Positions 43,131-53,999 of a DNA stretch of 64,000 nucleotides are shown piece by piece. The stretch spans positions 14,586,902 through 14,650,901 of the forward strand of contig JAJEKV010000006.1 in NCBI GenBank assembly GCA_021234155.1, written 5' to 3'. Position 1 is the first letter of the stretch; each line of letters begins with the position of its first letter. The position numbers were made by a program, and so were the translations under genes. Below the pieces are notes generated by a model. That model was not told the origin of the DNA, did not search any database, and saw only the letters and a list, made by a program, of their open reading frames with translations. This stretch comes from Isoetes taiwanensis (Eukaryota > Streptophyta > Lycopodiopsida > Isoetales > Isoetaceae).

Positions 43131-44010
43131 AAGGCCAAAAGTGACAATAGCAAAGGCATGGGAATGTTTTCTTCTAGATGATCCGCACTTAAGAACTATA
43201 TTCTTTCATACCTGGATCAGATCACGTAATCAGATGAGTCGAAGAGGATGAGGATCGACCCCTCCTAAGTGGGGAAATCAAGCACGAGCTACAAACTAAG
43301 GAGAAGGGCCCCTTAAATAAAAAATGGATTTCCGCCTATGGTCGCTTACCTCGCCGAGGCATTTGCTCCAATTGATACAACCCGCTTGGAGCTTCATGTT
43401 GAGGTTATATTGTCCGAGAGGCTCTTATGGGTGCAAGAAGATGTCACCGCTTTGTGAGTGATGAGCAGCCAAAGACTTTCTTGAACCATTCCTCATGCAT
43501 GTGCTTCCCAAGTCTCCTAAAGGCCCTTATGGCAACCTGAAATCATCAAAGAATCAAAAGTCTCAGACTTGTCCAATTCGAAAGTGGACGCTTGCTTCAA
43601 GAGGGAACTAGTAACTGGCACCGATAAGGAAAGCAAGAATGAACAAATAGCCGCTAAACCGGCTGCTCAAAGTACCGCGGATGGCGCTAACTTAGGGAAT
43701 ATTTTTGCCCACATTGCGGGTGATGCAAGCAACAATAGAGTAGATTCACAGTTAACAATGAACTAATTGACAGGGAAACCAAAATGAAGGCAACGGCGCT
43801 CTAGTGATTCACAGTGTTTGCCAAATCAATAGTAAAATAATGTCAGGCTTGAAGGACGCAAATGAACTAATAGAAAATAACAATTCTAACAAATGTAAGA
43901 AGACTAAAATTAAGGGTGGCGAGGGGAGAATGACGCCGATGACGGCAAATAAACTGAAGATGATAGGTATGGCCTTGCCCATCGAAATCGCGCCATGCGT
44001 GATTTAATTT
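43131..44010 (+). pseudogene. Degenerate coding segment upstream of the FCP1-like domain
   Basis: Two open pieces, 43,569-43,766 (SNSKVDACFKRELVTGTDKE..., Ala/Asn-rich) and 43,804-44,007 (CQINSKIMSGLKDANELIEN, then a Lys-rich stretch), look like low-complexity linkers of a larger protein. No domain recognised. Confidence 0.3.
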
Positions 44011-44175
44011 GTATTACCTTTGAATTAAATCGCCAAGCCGCGCTTTGATTATTTTTCGTTGTCAAACTAAATCACGCCGATTTGGTTATGACTATTTCAA
44101 ATCACGCTTTGGCACGCTTTGTATTGTTTGTGTTATCGTGATCTTGTCGACCGGATACATGTTTGATGTTTCAGC

Positions 44176-44730
44176 TTCCATTGGCGCTTCTAAGAAGGTT
44201 GTGGTGTTCGACCTAAACGAGTCCTTTTGCAAGACTTTTCCTAAAAATAAAGTGGCTAGAGAACAATTTCATCGTACACCAAGAGAATCAAACACCAAGT
44301 GGATCTATCCGCGGCCGCACTTGAAGGAGATGCTAGATGAGGCATTCAGGTTATTTCGAGTTGGTATTTGGTCATCCATGGAACTAAGGAACATCAAGGA
44401 TACTTTGGAGGCACTGGGGAAATGCGTAGACATTGGTTGACCTTTTGGGATCGTAACAAATGTGTGAAGTTCACTAATCCCAAGGATCCAACAGTGCAAG
44501 CCTATCTTCATCAAACACTTGAGTAACATGATGGACTAACTTGGTATCGAGAATAAGGATGATATAATCATAGTGGATGATGATGCTCTCAAATGCTTCA
44601 ATCAAACAAACACCCCCCTAATCCACCATCTTACGATCCAAAAAACTTTATGCATGATGATTTTCTCGTGAAGTTTGTGTCTATTATGCATAATTTGGCT
44701 ATGGGGATGACGGGGGTGAAGTGTTAGATT
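44176..44730 (+). pseudogene. FCP1/NIF-type HAD phosphatase-like domain, inactive and frameshifted
   Basis: After an acceptor (GATGTTTCAG, ending near 44,175) the frame reads SKKVVVFDLNESFCKTF, then WIYPRPHLKEMLDEAFRLF and RVGIWSSMELRNIKDTLEAL (to 44,420). This follows the FCP1/NLI-interacting-factor layout: motif I DxDx(T/V), 'RP...FL...F.VGIWS', then a C-terminal part seen in another frame (HWLTFWDRNKCVKFTNPKDP, PPSYDPKNFMHDDFL). The second catalytic Asp of motif I is Asn (DLNE), so phosphatase activity is not expected. A frameshift near 44,420 and stops near 44,525-44,575 break it. Whether it is a host gene fragment or domain captured by a mobile element is open; the CACGCC/GCGTG-rich surroundings favour the latter. 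Confidence 0.55.
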
Positions 44731-45117
44731 CGCACTTTAACCGATAGAACGGCCGACATGGAACCACACCTTGTTAAACACGTGGAAAAACATGGATTGC
44801 TCCCTTAATGTTTTATTGGAATATATGATATTTTTGTATGATATTTGTGCCATGTATCGATAATTTCGAAGTCCGAATTGCCTCGCAAATAATGCAACTG
44901 CTATTATCAAACCTAATATTATCATCTAAATGCTCTTCAATTTTGGTCTCATCTATGTTAGCAACTTGCTCTTCATTTTGCATATTTCAATTCGATATGA
45001 AAAGTCACACGGAATCGCGAACCTTATGTTATTTTTGGAGTCCAAAAAAAAGATTAACAAAAACAAAACCCCTAGAAGACAATAGCAGGTTGGCGTGATT
45101 TTGGAGTTGACATAATC
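44731..45117. other. No gene recognised
   Basis: AT-rich end of the block; it ends in GTTGACATAAT directly at the satellite edge CCCAATTTAATTGG. GACATAA is also the last motif of the inverted repeat arms at 21,980 and 31,990. Confidence 0.4.
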
Positions 45118-48100
45118 CCAATTTAATTGGATGATGGTTCTAGGCCAATTGACTACGAGTGTGGTGGACATGAGCTACTTTGGCGCTTCTTGGAGGTTGG
45201 GTGGTCTTGTGGCCACGGAACTTGGTCCCCAGGGCAATGTCGACGTTCTGAGTCCATTGGCAGAGCCAAATCGCGGGTTCGAGAGGGGAGTTCGCCCGGC
45301 CGGGTCCCTCGTGGCCTTGGGGACAGAAAATCGGGCAAGCAGCCTTCCGGGAATTTTAGGGTCCCCGCTCTGGCGTCAACACCCCCACTCCACGTCAAGA
45401 CACGACGCAAGGTCCTCGATGAATCTGACAAGGAGAAGGCCTCCAAAACGTAAACCCTGTGGGTTGCCAGGTTCTAGAAGGGTTTGCATTTTGGGGGCCA
45501 AGTTTTGGTCTGCTGCGCTTGGGACGTACCAGAAGTCGGGGCCGAAACATGGAGCAAGGGGAACCGACGGAACGGAGTTTGGGCCCCGTCCCTCCTCCGA
45601 TGTGGCAATTAAAATTGGGCTTTTGGTAGTGGGCAAGATATTCACAAATTGTAATTAAGGCATTGTACGAAAAATAAATTCTGATTTTTGCCACCGGATT
45701 CCTAATTCATCTCCAAAGACACAACCCAATTTTCGAATTTTCTGAGAAGGTCTAGGTCAAAGGGTTAGCATTAGAACGGCCGGGCACCTCGCTCCGGCAA
45801 CCGAAATGGGCACCCTTCCCCAAGTCAAACGAGGCCAGATCTTTGCGTGGCTCCCTCACAAGAGGGGAGAGTCCCACCCCGTGAGGCCGGATCCAAAGTT
45901 CCCCCGAGGCAGCCCTTCCCGAAGCGCCACCGGGGCCGCGACGCTAACCACCATCCTCCCGAGCCCCCGCTCCCCTATCCCACCGCTGGATCCTCCGCTC
46001 AGGGCCCTTCTTCGAAGGCCCGTAAGATTCCGTGTCGGGTCCGAGAACTTGTCAAACCGCTGAGCGCCCCGAGGTCGGCCTTGTAGAAACCGGGCAGTTG
46101 TTTTGTCGCTCGCACCGGGAGGTTCGGAATGGCAAATCGACCTCGCCAAGTCATCCTAAATGGTGAAATTACCCTAGGGAGCAAGTTACAAGGTCGGTTT
46201 TGCAAAAGAAAGAAACACTCACGCCCTCCACGACAAGATCCCATCCACATCCTAGGCCAATCGACCACGAAAGTGTGGTGGACATGAGCTACTTTGGCGC
46301 TTCTTGGAGGTCGTGGTGGTCTTCTCGCCATGGAACTTGGTCCCCGTGGCAATATCGACGTTTCGAGTCCATCCATTGGAGAGCCAAATCGCGTTCGAGA
46401 GGGGAGGTCGCCCGTCGGTCCCCAGGGCCTTGGGGAGAGGAAATTCTGGGCAAGCAGCTTGCGGGGGGATTTTAAGGTCTCCGCCAGCGCCGACACCCCA
46501 CCCACGCCAAGACACGGGGCAAGATCTCCGACCTACCGACATGAGAGGGCCTCCAAACGCAAACCCGTGTTCTAGAAGGGTTTGGCGCTTTGGGGGCCGA
46601 AGTTTGGTCCAAGGTGCTTAGGACGCGGGTCGAAAGCCGCGTCGGTGAATGCAGCAAGGGAACCGACGTAACGTAGTTTGGGCCCGTCCTCCTCCGATGT
46701 GGCAATTAGAAGTCGGGGGCTTTTGGCTGGCAAAGACATTCACAAATTGCATTAATGCAATCGCATCTAAAATAAATTCTCGATGTTTAGCCACCGATTC
46801 CTAATTCATCTCCAATACAATGCCCCAATTTTCGAATTTTCGAGAAGGTCTAGGTCAAAGGGTTAGCATTAGAACGGGCGGGCAGCCCGCTATGGGCAAC
46901 CGAGCCGGCACCCTTCCCCAAGTCAAATGAGGCCAGTGACCTTGCAGGCTCCCTCACAAGAGGGGAGATTCCCGACCCCGTGAGGCCGGATCCAAAAGTT
47001 CCCCAGGCAGTCCTTCCCCGGGCAGCCGCCTAACCACTACCCCTTTTGGAGTCCGGATTCTATCCCAATCGCTGGATCCTCCGCTCAGGGACCCCTTCTA
47101 AGGCCCAAAAAGATTCCAGACGCTGTGTAAGAACTTGTCAAACCGCTGAGCGCCCCGAGGTCGGCCTTTGTAGAAACCGCAAAGGTTTTATCATTCGGCA
47201 CCGGAGGTTCTAATGGCAAATCGACCTCGCCAAGTCGTCCGAATGGCTAAATTACCCTAGGGAGCAAGTTACAAGGTCGGTTTTGCAAAAGAAATAAACA
47301 CTCACGCCCCAATTGACTACGAGTGTGGTGGACATGAGCTACTTTGGCGCTTCTGGAGGTCGGGTGGTCTTCCGCCGCTGAACTTGGTCTCCGTGGCAAT
47401 GTCAATGTTCTCGAGTCCATTGGCGAGCCAAATCGGGGTTCCTGAGAGGGAGTTCGCCTCGCCTCCCCCTCGTGGCCTTGGGGAGAGGAAATTCGGGGCA
47501 AGCAGCCCCGGGATTCTAGGGTCCCCGCCTCAAGGCCAACACCCCCACCCACGCCAAGACACGACGCAAGATCCCCGGCGAATCGACAAGGAGAAGGCCT
47601 CCAAACGTAAACCCCCGTGGGTTGCCGTGTTCTAGAAGGGTTTGCATTTTGGGGCCGAAGTTTTGGTCTCAAGGCAGCTTGGGACGCGGGCCGGTGAAGC
47701 CGGGCCGAAACGGGGAGCAAGGGGAACCGACGGAACGGAGTTTGGGCCTGTCCCTCCTCCGATGTGGCAATTAAAAGTTGGGGGCGATTTTGCAAAGGGC
47801 AAGATATTCACAAATTCGTAATTAAGGCATTGTACGAAAAATAAATTCTGATTTTTGCCACCGGATTCCTAATTCATCTCCAAAGACACAACCCAATTTT
47901 TGGAATTTTCTGAGAAGGTCTAGGTCAAAGAGTTAGCATTATAATCTGCCGGGCAGCCCGCTATGGGCAACCGAAGCCGCACCCTTCCCCAAGTCAAACG
48001 AGGCCAGGACCTTGTGGCTCCCCACAAGAGGGGAGAGTCCCACCCCGTGAGGCCGGATCCAAAAACGCTCCCGGGGCAGCCCTTCGGCAACGCCTCGGGG

Positions 48101-48790
48101 TCGCGACGCTAACGACCACCCTCCCGAGTTCTGGCTCCCCTATCCCAATCAAGTATCCTCCATTCAAGGGCCCCTCTTTCGAAGGCCCAAAAGATTCCAG
48201 ATCGGTCCGGGAGAACTTGTCAAACCGCTGAGCGCCCCGGTGGTCGGCCTTGTAGAAACCGCAGTTGTTTTGTCATTCTGCACCGAGAGGTCTCCCAATG
48301 GCAAATCGACCTCGCCAAGTCGCATGGAATAGCCAAATTACCCTAGGGAGCAAGTTAAGGGTCGGTTTTGCAAAGAAATAAACACTCACGCCTCCACCCA
48401 CATCCTAGGCCAATTGACTACGAAAGTGTGGTGGACATGAGCTACTTTGGCTTCTTGGAGATCGGGTGGTCTTCCGCCACCTGAACTTGGTCCCCGTGGC
48501 AATGTCGACGCTTCGAGTCCATTGGCGTAGCCAAATCGCTGTTCCAGAGAGGGGAGTTCGCCCGGCCGGGTCCCCGTGGCCTTGGGGAGAGGAAATTCGC
48601 AAGCAGCCCGGGATTTTAGGTCCCCGCCCAAGGCCAACACCCCCACTCCACCTAAAAGACACGTCCCCGACGACCGACATGAGAGGGGCTCAAACGTAAA
48701 ACCCTCGGCTGCCGTGTTCTAGAAGGGTTTTCGTTTTGGGGCCGAGTTTTAGTTTGGGATGTGGCCGAGAAGTTGGCGCCGAAACTGTGT
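45118..48790. repeat. Satellite block Y2, about four monomers of 1.06-1.11 kb
   Basis: Starts CCCAATTTAATTGGATGATGG, the same terminal motif as Y1. Monomers start at CTAGGCCAATTGACTACGAG-like sites at about 45,142, 46,250, 47,309 and 48,404; the last one is partial and stops near 48,790. Monomers match those of Y1 (CTCACAAGAGGGGAGAGTCC, AAATTACCCTAGGGAGCAAG, CATGAGCTACTTTGGC) but are more diverged, with many 1-4 bp indels. Frames on both strands are not interpreted as genes. Confidence 0.85.
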
Positions 48791-48934
48791 GACGCCGTTA
48801 AACGACGCCCACCGACGTGGTTTGACACCCGTGCATGCCACGCCACCGAGCCGCCGATGCCCCATCGATGATCATAACGGGCGAAGCGACATACTGTGCT
48901 TGTTTAACATAAGAGAAACAACATAAAATACAAA

Positions 48935-49056
48935 CAACACAAATAGATAAAAAAAACATATTGTTTCCATTCATAAAAGAAGCTTATACAACGACAACAC
49001 AAATAGATAAAAAAACTTATTGTTTCCATTCATAAAAAAAAGCTTATACATTAGTT
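48935..49056. repeat. Two-copy tandem repeat of about 62 bp
   Basis: ACAACACAAATAGATAAAAAAA(A)CATATTGTTTCCATTCATAAAA..AGCTTATACA occurs at about 48,935 and 48,998. AT-rich, non-coding. Confidence 0.8.
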
Positions 49057-49114
49057 ATGTCCATCCTGAGGACGTGACAGTTTGATGCAACCATTTGCAT
49101 CATTATCTGCACCA

Positions 49115-49384
49115 TTAACGTCGTTTTCTCTTTGTTTGGCACCTGCGAGCCATTTTACCGCCGCTCTCGCAGGGAACGCCAGATGTTAGTGCAATCAGAA
49201 GCTCCTTTTCACTCATCTTTGCCACGATGGTGAAGGGAGGGTTCTCAGCAGGAGAAGCAGGGGGGTTGCTGGAGGTGTCTTCCCTTGGAGGAGGAGGAGG
49301 AGGATTATTGCTAGAAAGAACATATCGCGCGAAGGTGGTCTTTAACTGCCGGATCATTATAGCAAGAAGGGCAAGAACACTCAA
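49115..49384 (-). CDS. Unassigned minus-strand ORF with Pro-rich segment
   Basis: An open frame of about 89 codons with a hydrophobic N-terminal stretch, a poly-Pro run (NNPPPPPPRED) and a basic C-terminus (RRCQTKRKRR). No clean ATG context and no domain recognised. Its 5' part overlaps the stretch GCAAGAACACTCAAAAGATAAG that is shared with 28,660-28,700, so at least that part is repeat sequence. Low confidence as a gene. Confidence 0.2.
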   Translation of the reverse strand: MSVLALLAIMIRQLKTTFARYVLSSNNPPPPPPREDTSSNPPASPAENPPFTIVAKMSEKELLIALTSGVPCESGGKMARRCQTKRKRR

Positions 49385-49432
49385 AAGATAAGAATAACAA
49401 TAGCTACTGATGGATCCACTTATAACGTGGAT

Positions 49433-49515
49433 GTAGGGTTAGGTTAGCTAGGGTTAGAATTAGGGTTAGGGTTAGGGTTAGGGTTAGGGTTAGGTTAGGG
49501 TTAGTGTTAGGGTTC
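49433..49515 (+). repeat. Second interstitial TTAGGG tract
   Basis: About thirteen TTAGGG or near units. The 75 bp before it (49,349-49,423) match 28,646-28,720, the sequence before the first tract. In block Y1 the TTAGGG tract precedes the satellite; here it follows it. Confidence 0.92.
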
Positions 49516-49756
49516 TCAGATTCATCAAGTCCGGTGGGACGCCGCTTAACGACGCCTAGCCGACGGTTCGACATGCGTGCCTACCAAAATTTTGGTAACA
49601 AAGACCATCTACGCCACGGGGCATGATGGACATCGCCGCTCACTGACGCCGCTCAACGACGCCATGCCGACGGTTCGACACGCAGGCCCGCCAATGGCAA
49701 CAAAGACTATGCCACGCTGTGCATGGTGGACACGCCACCGGGTTGATGTGGCCAAC

Positions 49757-49875
49757 CATTGAATATATAACACTTTAAATAGAACTCGATTGAACTCACT
49801 AACCATTGAACTCATTGAACCGATTGAACACCATTGAACTCGATTGAGCTGGCCAACCATTGAATATAACAGCTT
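49757..49875. repeat. CATTGAACTC short tandem repeats
   Basis: Six or more variants of (A/C)CATTGAACTC(A/G)(A/C)TTGAAC, bounded by GGCCAACCATTGAATATA at both sides (49,750 and 49,850). Non-coding. Confidence 0.7.
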
Positions 49876-50064
49876 TTAAACATAAGTCAAAGCAACACTT
49901 TAAAAAAAAAAAGAGAATTTTGTCTTTTGTATAATGTAAGTGTAATATATTAAATCTAAAATATATTCAAAGCAAATGTATAAATGTAATGTGAGATGTA
50001 TAAAATTTGAGATTTACAAGAACTTTTTATTGATATTTTCATTGATTTACAAAACATCTTGGTC

Positions 50065-50752
50065 ACCTTATGATGGTATGCCTGGGAAATGCATAGCCAA
50101 TATATGGGTAAAAGCATGTTAGGGTGTCCCTTAAAAAGTATTATTTAGTGACTAAAAGGGTACCTAAAAGGTAGCTGTGGATCGGTACCGGTACCTGTGA
50201 TAATATCTCAATATAAGGTATGTTTTAGAACTTTTATATATATATTGGTCTCCATAGCATTTATCTTTATCTTAACTTTGAATATTACCACGCCCTTGAC
50301 TTTTATTTTGATTTTTGTATTAGTTTTAATGAAAAGAAAATGAGAAAGTACCCAGCCTCAAGTACCTAGTGTATGTACTTTTGCAGTGTTCCAAAAAGTG
50401 GTACACCCTAACATGCTTTTACCCATATATCCTCGCGAGTCTTCTCGAAAACATCATCCGAGGACACGCCGCATAATAACATGAACAATCTTTTAACCCT
50501 TTTTTTCGGGTTTCCTCGGGTGCCGAATTGGATCGCGGAAAGTTTTTTTTCATTGATTTTGATGATCCGAAGCTTCTTTCCCTTTGCATCTCTTTTCCCT
50601 TTACCGGCCGACTTTCCGCGGATCGATGTGGATAGGTTCAATATCAGATAATGCTTTATACGTATCACGTGATTTTTCGCTTGATACATAACAAATTTGA
50701 CGCTTAATACCGCCAAAATACGCCCAAAATTTCCGATTGCCGAATAAAGCAC
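50065..50752 (-). pseudogene. Basic protein C-terminus interrupted by a MITE, unknown
   Basis: The minus-strand frame 50,752-50,429 encodes a Lys-rich protein end (GKRDAKGKKLRIIKINEKKL, RGNPKKRVKRLFMLLCGVSS, FEKTREDI). It then runs into the MITE and stops within it. If the MITE plus one ATAT are left out, the same frame goes on as LAMHFPGIPS and stops near 50,065. The true start is unclear; an internal ATG lies at the KFVMYQAKN segment. No family recognised. The reading is inferred from an open frame interrupted at a target duplication. Confidence 0.4.
50106..50424. mobile_element. MITE of the same family as 19,961, 319 bp
   Basis: TIRs GGGTAAAAGCATGTTAGGGTGT (50,106) and ACACCCTAACATGCTTTTACCC (to 50,424), 22 bp, perfect. 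They differ from the first copy at two positions, each changed symmetrically in both arms. Flanked by ATAT (50,102-50,105; 50,425-50,428), though the AT-rich site would also allow a 6-bp ATATAT. The interior again has GTAC-rich motifs (CGGTACCGGTACC). Confidence 0.88.
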
Positions 50753-51175
50753 CTTCCCGCCAGGCCACGCGAACTTAAATTTTTTTTTTCGCTGAAGGAA
50801 CCTTCGGGCTTTTTATCGCTGGTCATTTTCGGGTGTTTAAATCAAGGTTTTCGCTTTACGCCGAAAAAAAATAAAATAAAAATAATTAGTTTCGTAGTTT
50901 AAATCCAAGGTTTTCGGTTACGCGAAAAATGTTTTTCCGTCGGCTGAGTATAAAATACTTAAAATACGATTTTCCCAAAAAACGATTTTTTTGACTTTAT
51001 ACGCCCTCAAAAAATAATTTCATACATACGTAACCTATCCTCGACCGATGACCCACGCCTGAACTAGCAGGTTCTACCTCTCCTACAATAAGTAGCCAAG
51101 TCCTTCAACATCAGAAGGATTTGACACTTGCTTCGGGTTATCGCCATCGGATCTGCCCTACTTTTTTCTTGAGAA
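50753..51175. other. No gene; short direct repeats
   Basis: Contains TTTAAATC(C)AAGGTTTTCG(C/G)TTTACGC-type repeats at about 50,837 and 50,899 and A-runs. No gene. Confidence 0.4.
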
Positions 51176-51203
51176 CTAGTAATGGTGCCCAGCGTTGCTG
51201 GGC
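51176..51203 (-). mobile_element. Helitron-like 3' end (minus strand)
   Basis: On the minus strand: GCCCAGC GTT... read as hairpin GCCCAGCAACGCTGGGC (51,203-51,187), then ACCATTA, then CTAG, and T as the next base. A hairpin about 10 bp before a CTRR end inserted between A and T is the Helitron signature. The 5' end of this element, which would lie to the right on the plus strand, was not found with confidence. Confidence 0.55.
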
Positions 51204-52434
51204 TAACGTTGGAACCTGTTATTCAACTTACTCGATTCAATCTACATACCCTGCAACTCTAGATTTTCTTCTTTTTTGAAATGATGCAAAGTTTATCAGT
51301 ACACACATTTATAAAAGTTTACCTAACATAATCTATGTTAGTTAGGTATCATGTGTGCTTTAGAATGGCACATAAGTTAGCATCAATAATTAGTATTCAA
51401 TAGCAATGTATTGTTAGTGTCTAATGTTGGACCATATTATGTCGTGACCTTATTAGAGGTTTATTTGGTAGTCCTTTGTCAAGATGGTTTTGTAACAATG
51501 TTTTTTATTGGTATGTGTGTAGTTCTATGATTTTTATTTGTGTTGATTGTTGGAAAATGTTCGTTTTAGAGGTGTTTAGTTCAATGAAATGTATGATAAT
51601 TGATAACTGGAAATGATGGTTGTGAACTTATTATTGGTAATAGGAAGTTGGAGCAATGGAATGGAAGTTAATTTGTTTTGAGGGCGATGTTCACTATGTT
51701 GGTTAGAGGGCAATGAAATGTATATAGTGCTTATTGGGGATTATTGTCTCTAATGCTGATTGGGATTGTGCCAATGAAGACTATGAACTCATTTGCAAAA
51801 ATGTAGTGGGATCTCAAAAATGATGCTTTGGGCCTTTGTAGCATGATCAAAAACATGGCTAGAAATCATTATTGTTTGCTAGGTATGAATGATGTTAACA
51901 TTGTAAAAGTTTACATAGCAGACATGGTTATTGCAATGGACAAACAAATAAATGGAACGCCAATACTCCCATTTGTTTTCATGAGAATAATTGCTTATAG
52001 TGATGATTTGCATGATTTTTGCTTATTATTACACGACTTGTCCTCTAGCATATTTGCAAGGGCCATTCTTACTTGCACCTTAAAATTCTAGGAATAAAAG
52101 AGACGATATCCTTAAAAAGATTTAAAAAGCTTCCTCAAGCAGTTTAAGTGATTAAATCCAGACAATGTAATAACAATGCACACAATATTTATTTTCAGCT
52201 TGTTAATACAGCTTGCTCCTGTATGCTTAGCATGCGAGAACATGAAAAGCACCAGGGCCACTATAAGGAAAAAAAACTGGTTTGGCGCTTATAGCTCATG
52301 CCACCCAAAATCATCCTTAGAATTCAAATGCATAAATTTCGACTTAAGAATAAGCTTTCTTTTATACTACTACTTAGCACTCATTCCATTAATGTGACCC
52401 GATTGAACTTAATAATTATTGAGCATGCCAGAAT
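51204..52434. other. No gene recognised
   Basis: AT-rich. A plus-strand frame (51,828-52,091) shows no known domain. Part may be the body of the Helitron-like element ending at 51,176. Confidence 0.35.
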
Positions 52435-52439
52435 AATGT

Positions 52440-53999
52440 TGTGACGCTCCAAAGACAAGATACGCCCCCCAGACGATATTGTAATCGCCATCGCCACGCT
52501 GCATACACGCCACCTCGACCGACGGTACCAACGCAGCCAAGGGTAGCCCCTAGGGGGCAACTTGCTAAGAATGTGCATTAGTATTAATGTGTACATTTTC
52601 CAATGTACACATTAATGTGGGCACACATTTCCATGTGGCCACTTGATGCCAAGTGGGCCATACCCATAGGTGCAATTAATGTGCACATTTTCCAATGTAC
52701 ACATTCATTAATGTGCACACATTTCCATGTGAGCACATTTGGGTGCACACATTTCCATGTGGGCACATTTGGCCACCTAGCCCCTTAAAGGCAAGTGGGT
52801 TCTTTTCCCACAATCCCCACATGCCTAAAGGGATAATTGGAAACCCTAGCCACCCCCTTGTCTATTTAAGTAGGAGAACCTTAACTTGCCCATTTTCGCT
52901 TCTAGGGTTTTAGAGCTCCGCTTTGGTCAGCCTCAAGAGCTAAAACCGCCTCCCCGCACTGGCCCGAGAGAACTCGCATCATTAGTTTTCCTTGATTCGA
53001 GCATTTCAAAAGATGGTCGAAGTTCAGTCGAGGAGGAACTCAAGGATCAGTATTTAGGCAATTTAGTAGTCTAAACCCCATTTCAGCCATCAATCAGTAG
53101 GTTTAGCCTCTTAAATTGCCCATAGCAGCGTTCTCTAGAACTCTAGATAGCAGATTCTAACTAAAGAACCTAACTCTATGATATAGATTAGATCTTGTTC
53201 TTTAGTTCTTCCGCGGATGTATATGGATGATGTATCTCCGCGGAACTCCTTGTATTGGGAAGGGGGTAGAGACCTAAAGCTTGGTAGTAGATGCTCCTAG
53301 ATTAGCCTCTCTAGCACACTATAGATGCCTCCGGGCACAAGAGCCACACCGGGTGTGGGTGAAGGGGCCGACCGGGCTTATAAGGAGGTTCATGTTCGAC
53401 ACTTGAACGCACCCCTCCGTGTGTAAAGACCGCCGGGGTCACCGTGGACTAGGTCTACGGGCTTGCCACCGCTGCGGTGGGCAAGGCATGGGCTCGACAC
53501 TCGTGAGGTGGTGAATATGACCTTCCATTGAGTTCAAGTCGAATACGGGCAAAGGTCCCTCTAGTCACCTTGAGTCAAGATGTAGATCTCTCGAGGGAGA
53601 GATCCCTACCGCCTCCCCATCGAATCGGGAGATGCAACCCAGATATAGCCCCCTTGGCTATGCATCCCATGGCTACAACCAGTCCCAACACTTTTCACCC
53701 TACTCGCAGTGTGCAATGTGAGGGGCGGATGGAGTGGACAACCCTATGCCATGTTCTTATGCCAGCCAAATCCATTGCCATGAATTCTGTCTGCAATGAA
53801 CTCTGGAGACCCAAGCTTGTCAGTCCAGCCCTGTGTCTGAGCCTTGGGTAGGATTTCCTATGTGTTGTGCTGAACTCTGGAGACCCAAGCTTGTCAGTCC
53901 AGCCCTGTGTCTGAGCCTTGGGTAGGATTTCCTATGTGTTGTGCTGATCTTTGTCTATGCAGATATATGGGAGACATATGGTCATATGATGTTGATGTA
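52440..53999 (+). repeat. 5' LTR, 3' end missing
   Basis: Matches 58,470-59,959 throughout, then is cut by the SINE-like insertion. The final about 206 bp of the LTR (59,960-60,165) and the primer-binding site are not found after it. It carries a tandem set of CACATTTCCATGTG(G/A)GCACATTTGG units (52,610-52,775), a TATA-like TATTTAAGTAGGAGAACC at about 52,862, and a 74-bp tandem duplication absent from the other LTR. Confidence 0.85.
53797..53944. repeat. 74-bp tandem duplication private to the 5' LTR
   Basis: TGAACTCTGGAGACCCAAGC...CCTATGTGTTGTGC occurs twice in tandem (53,797 and 53,871), essentially identical. The 3' LTR has one copy (59,825-59,899). Confidence 0.9.

Larger units (their letters stand above)
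48789..49760. repeat. Repeats of a GACGCC...GACGGTTCGACA unit
   Basis: Three related stretches: about 48,789-48,870 (GACGCCGTTAAACGACGCCC), 49,529-49,625 (GACGCCGCTTAACGACGCCT...CCGACGGTTCGACATGC) and 49,645-49,745 (GACGCCGCTCAACGACGCCA...CCGACGGTTCGACACGC). The last two are tandem. GC-rich, no coding reading. Confidence 0.6.

Noticed and set aside
52603-52913. His/Cys-rich frames (TFPCEHIW-like) in both LTRs as small proteins
   Set aside because: They are translations of CACATTTCCATGTG tandem repeats in the LTR U3 region and occur on both strands.
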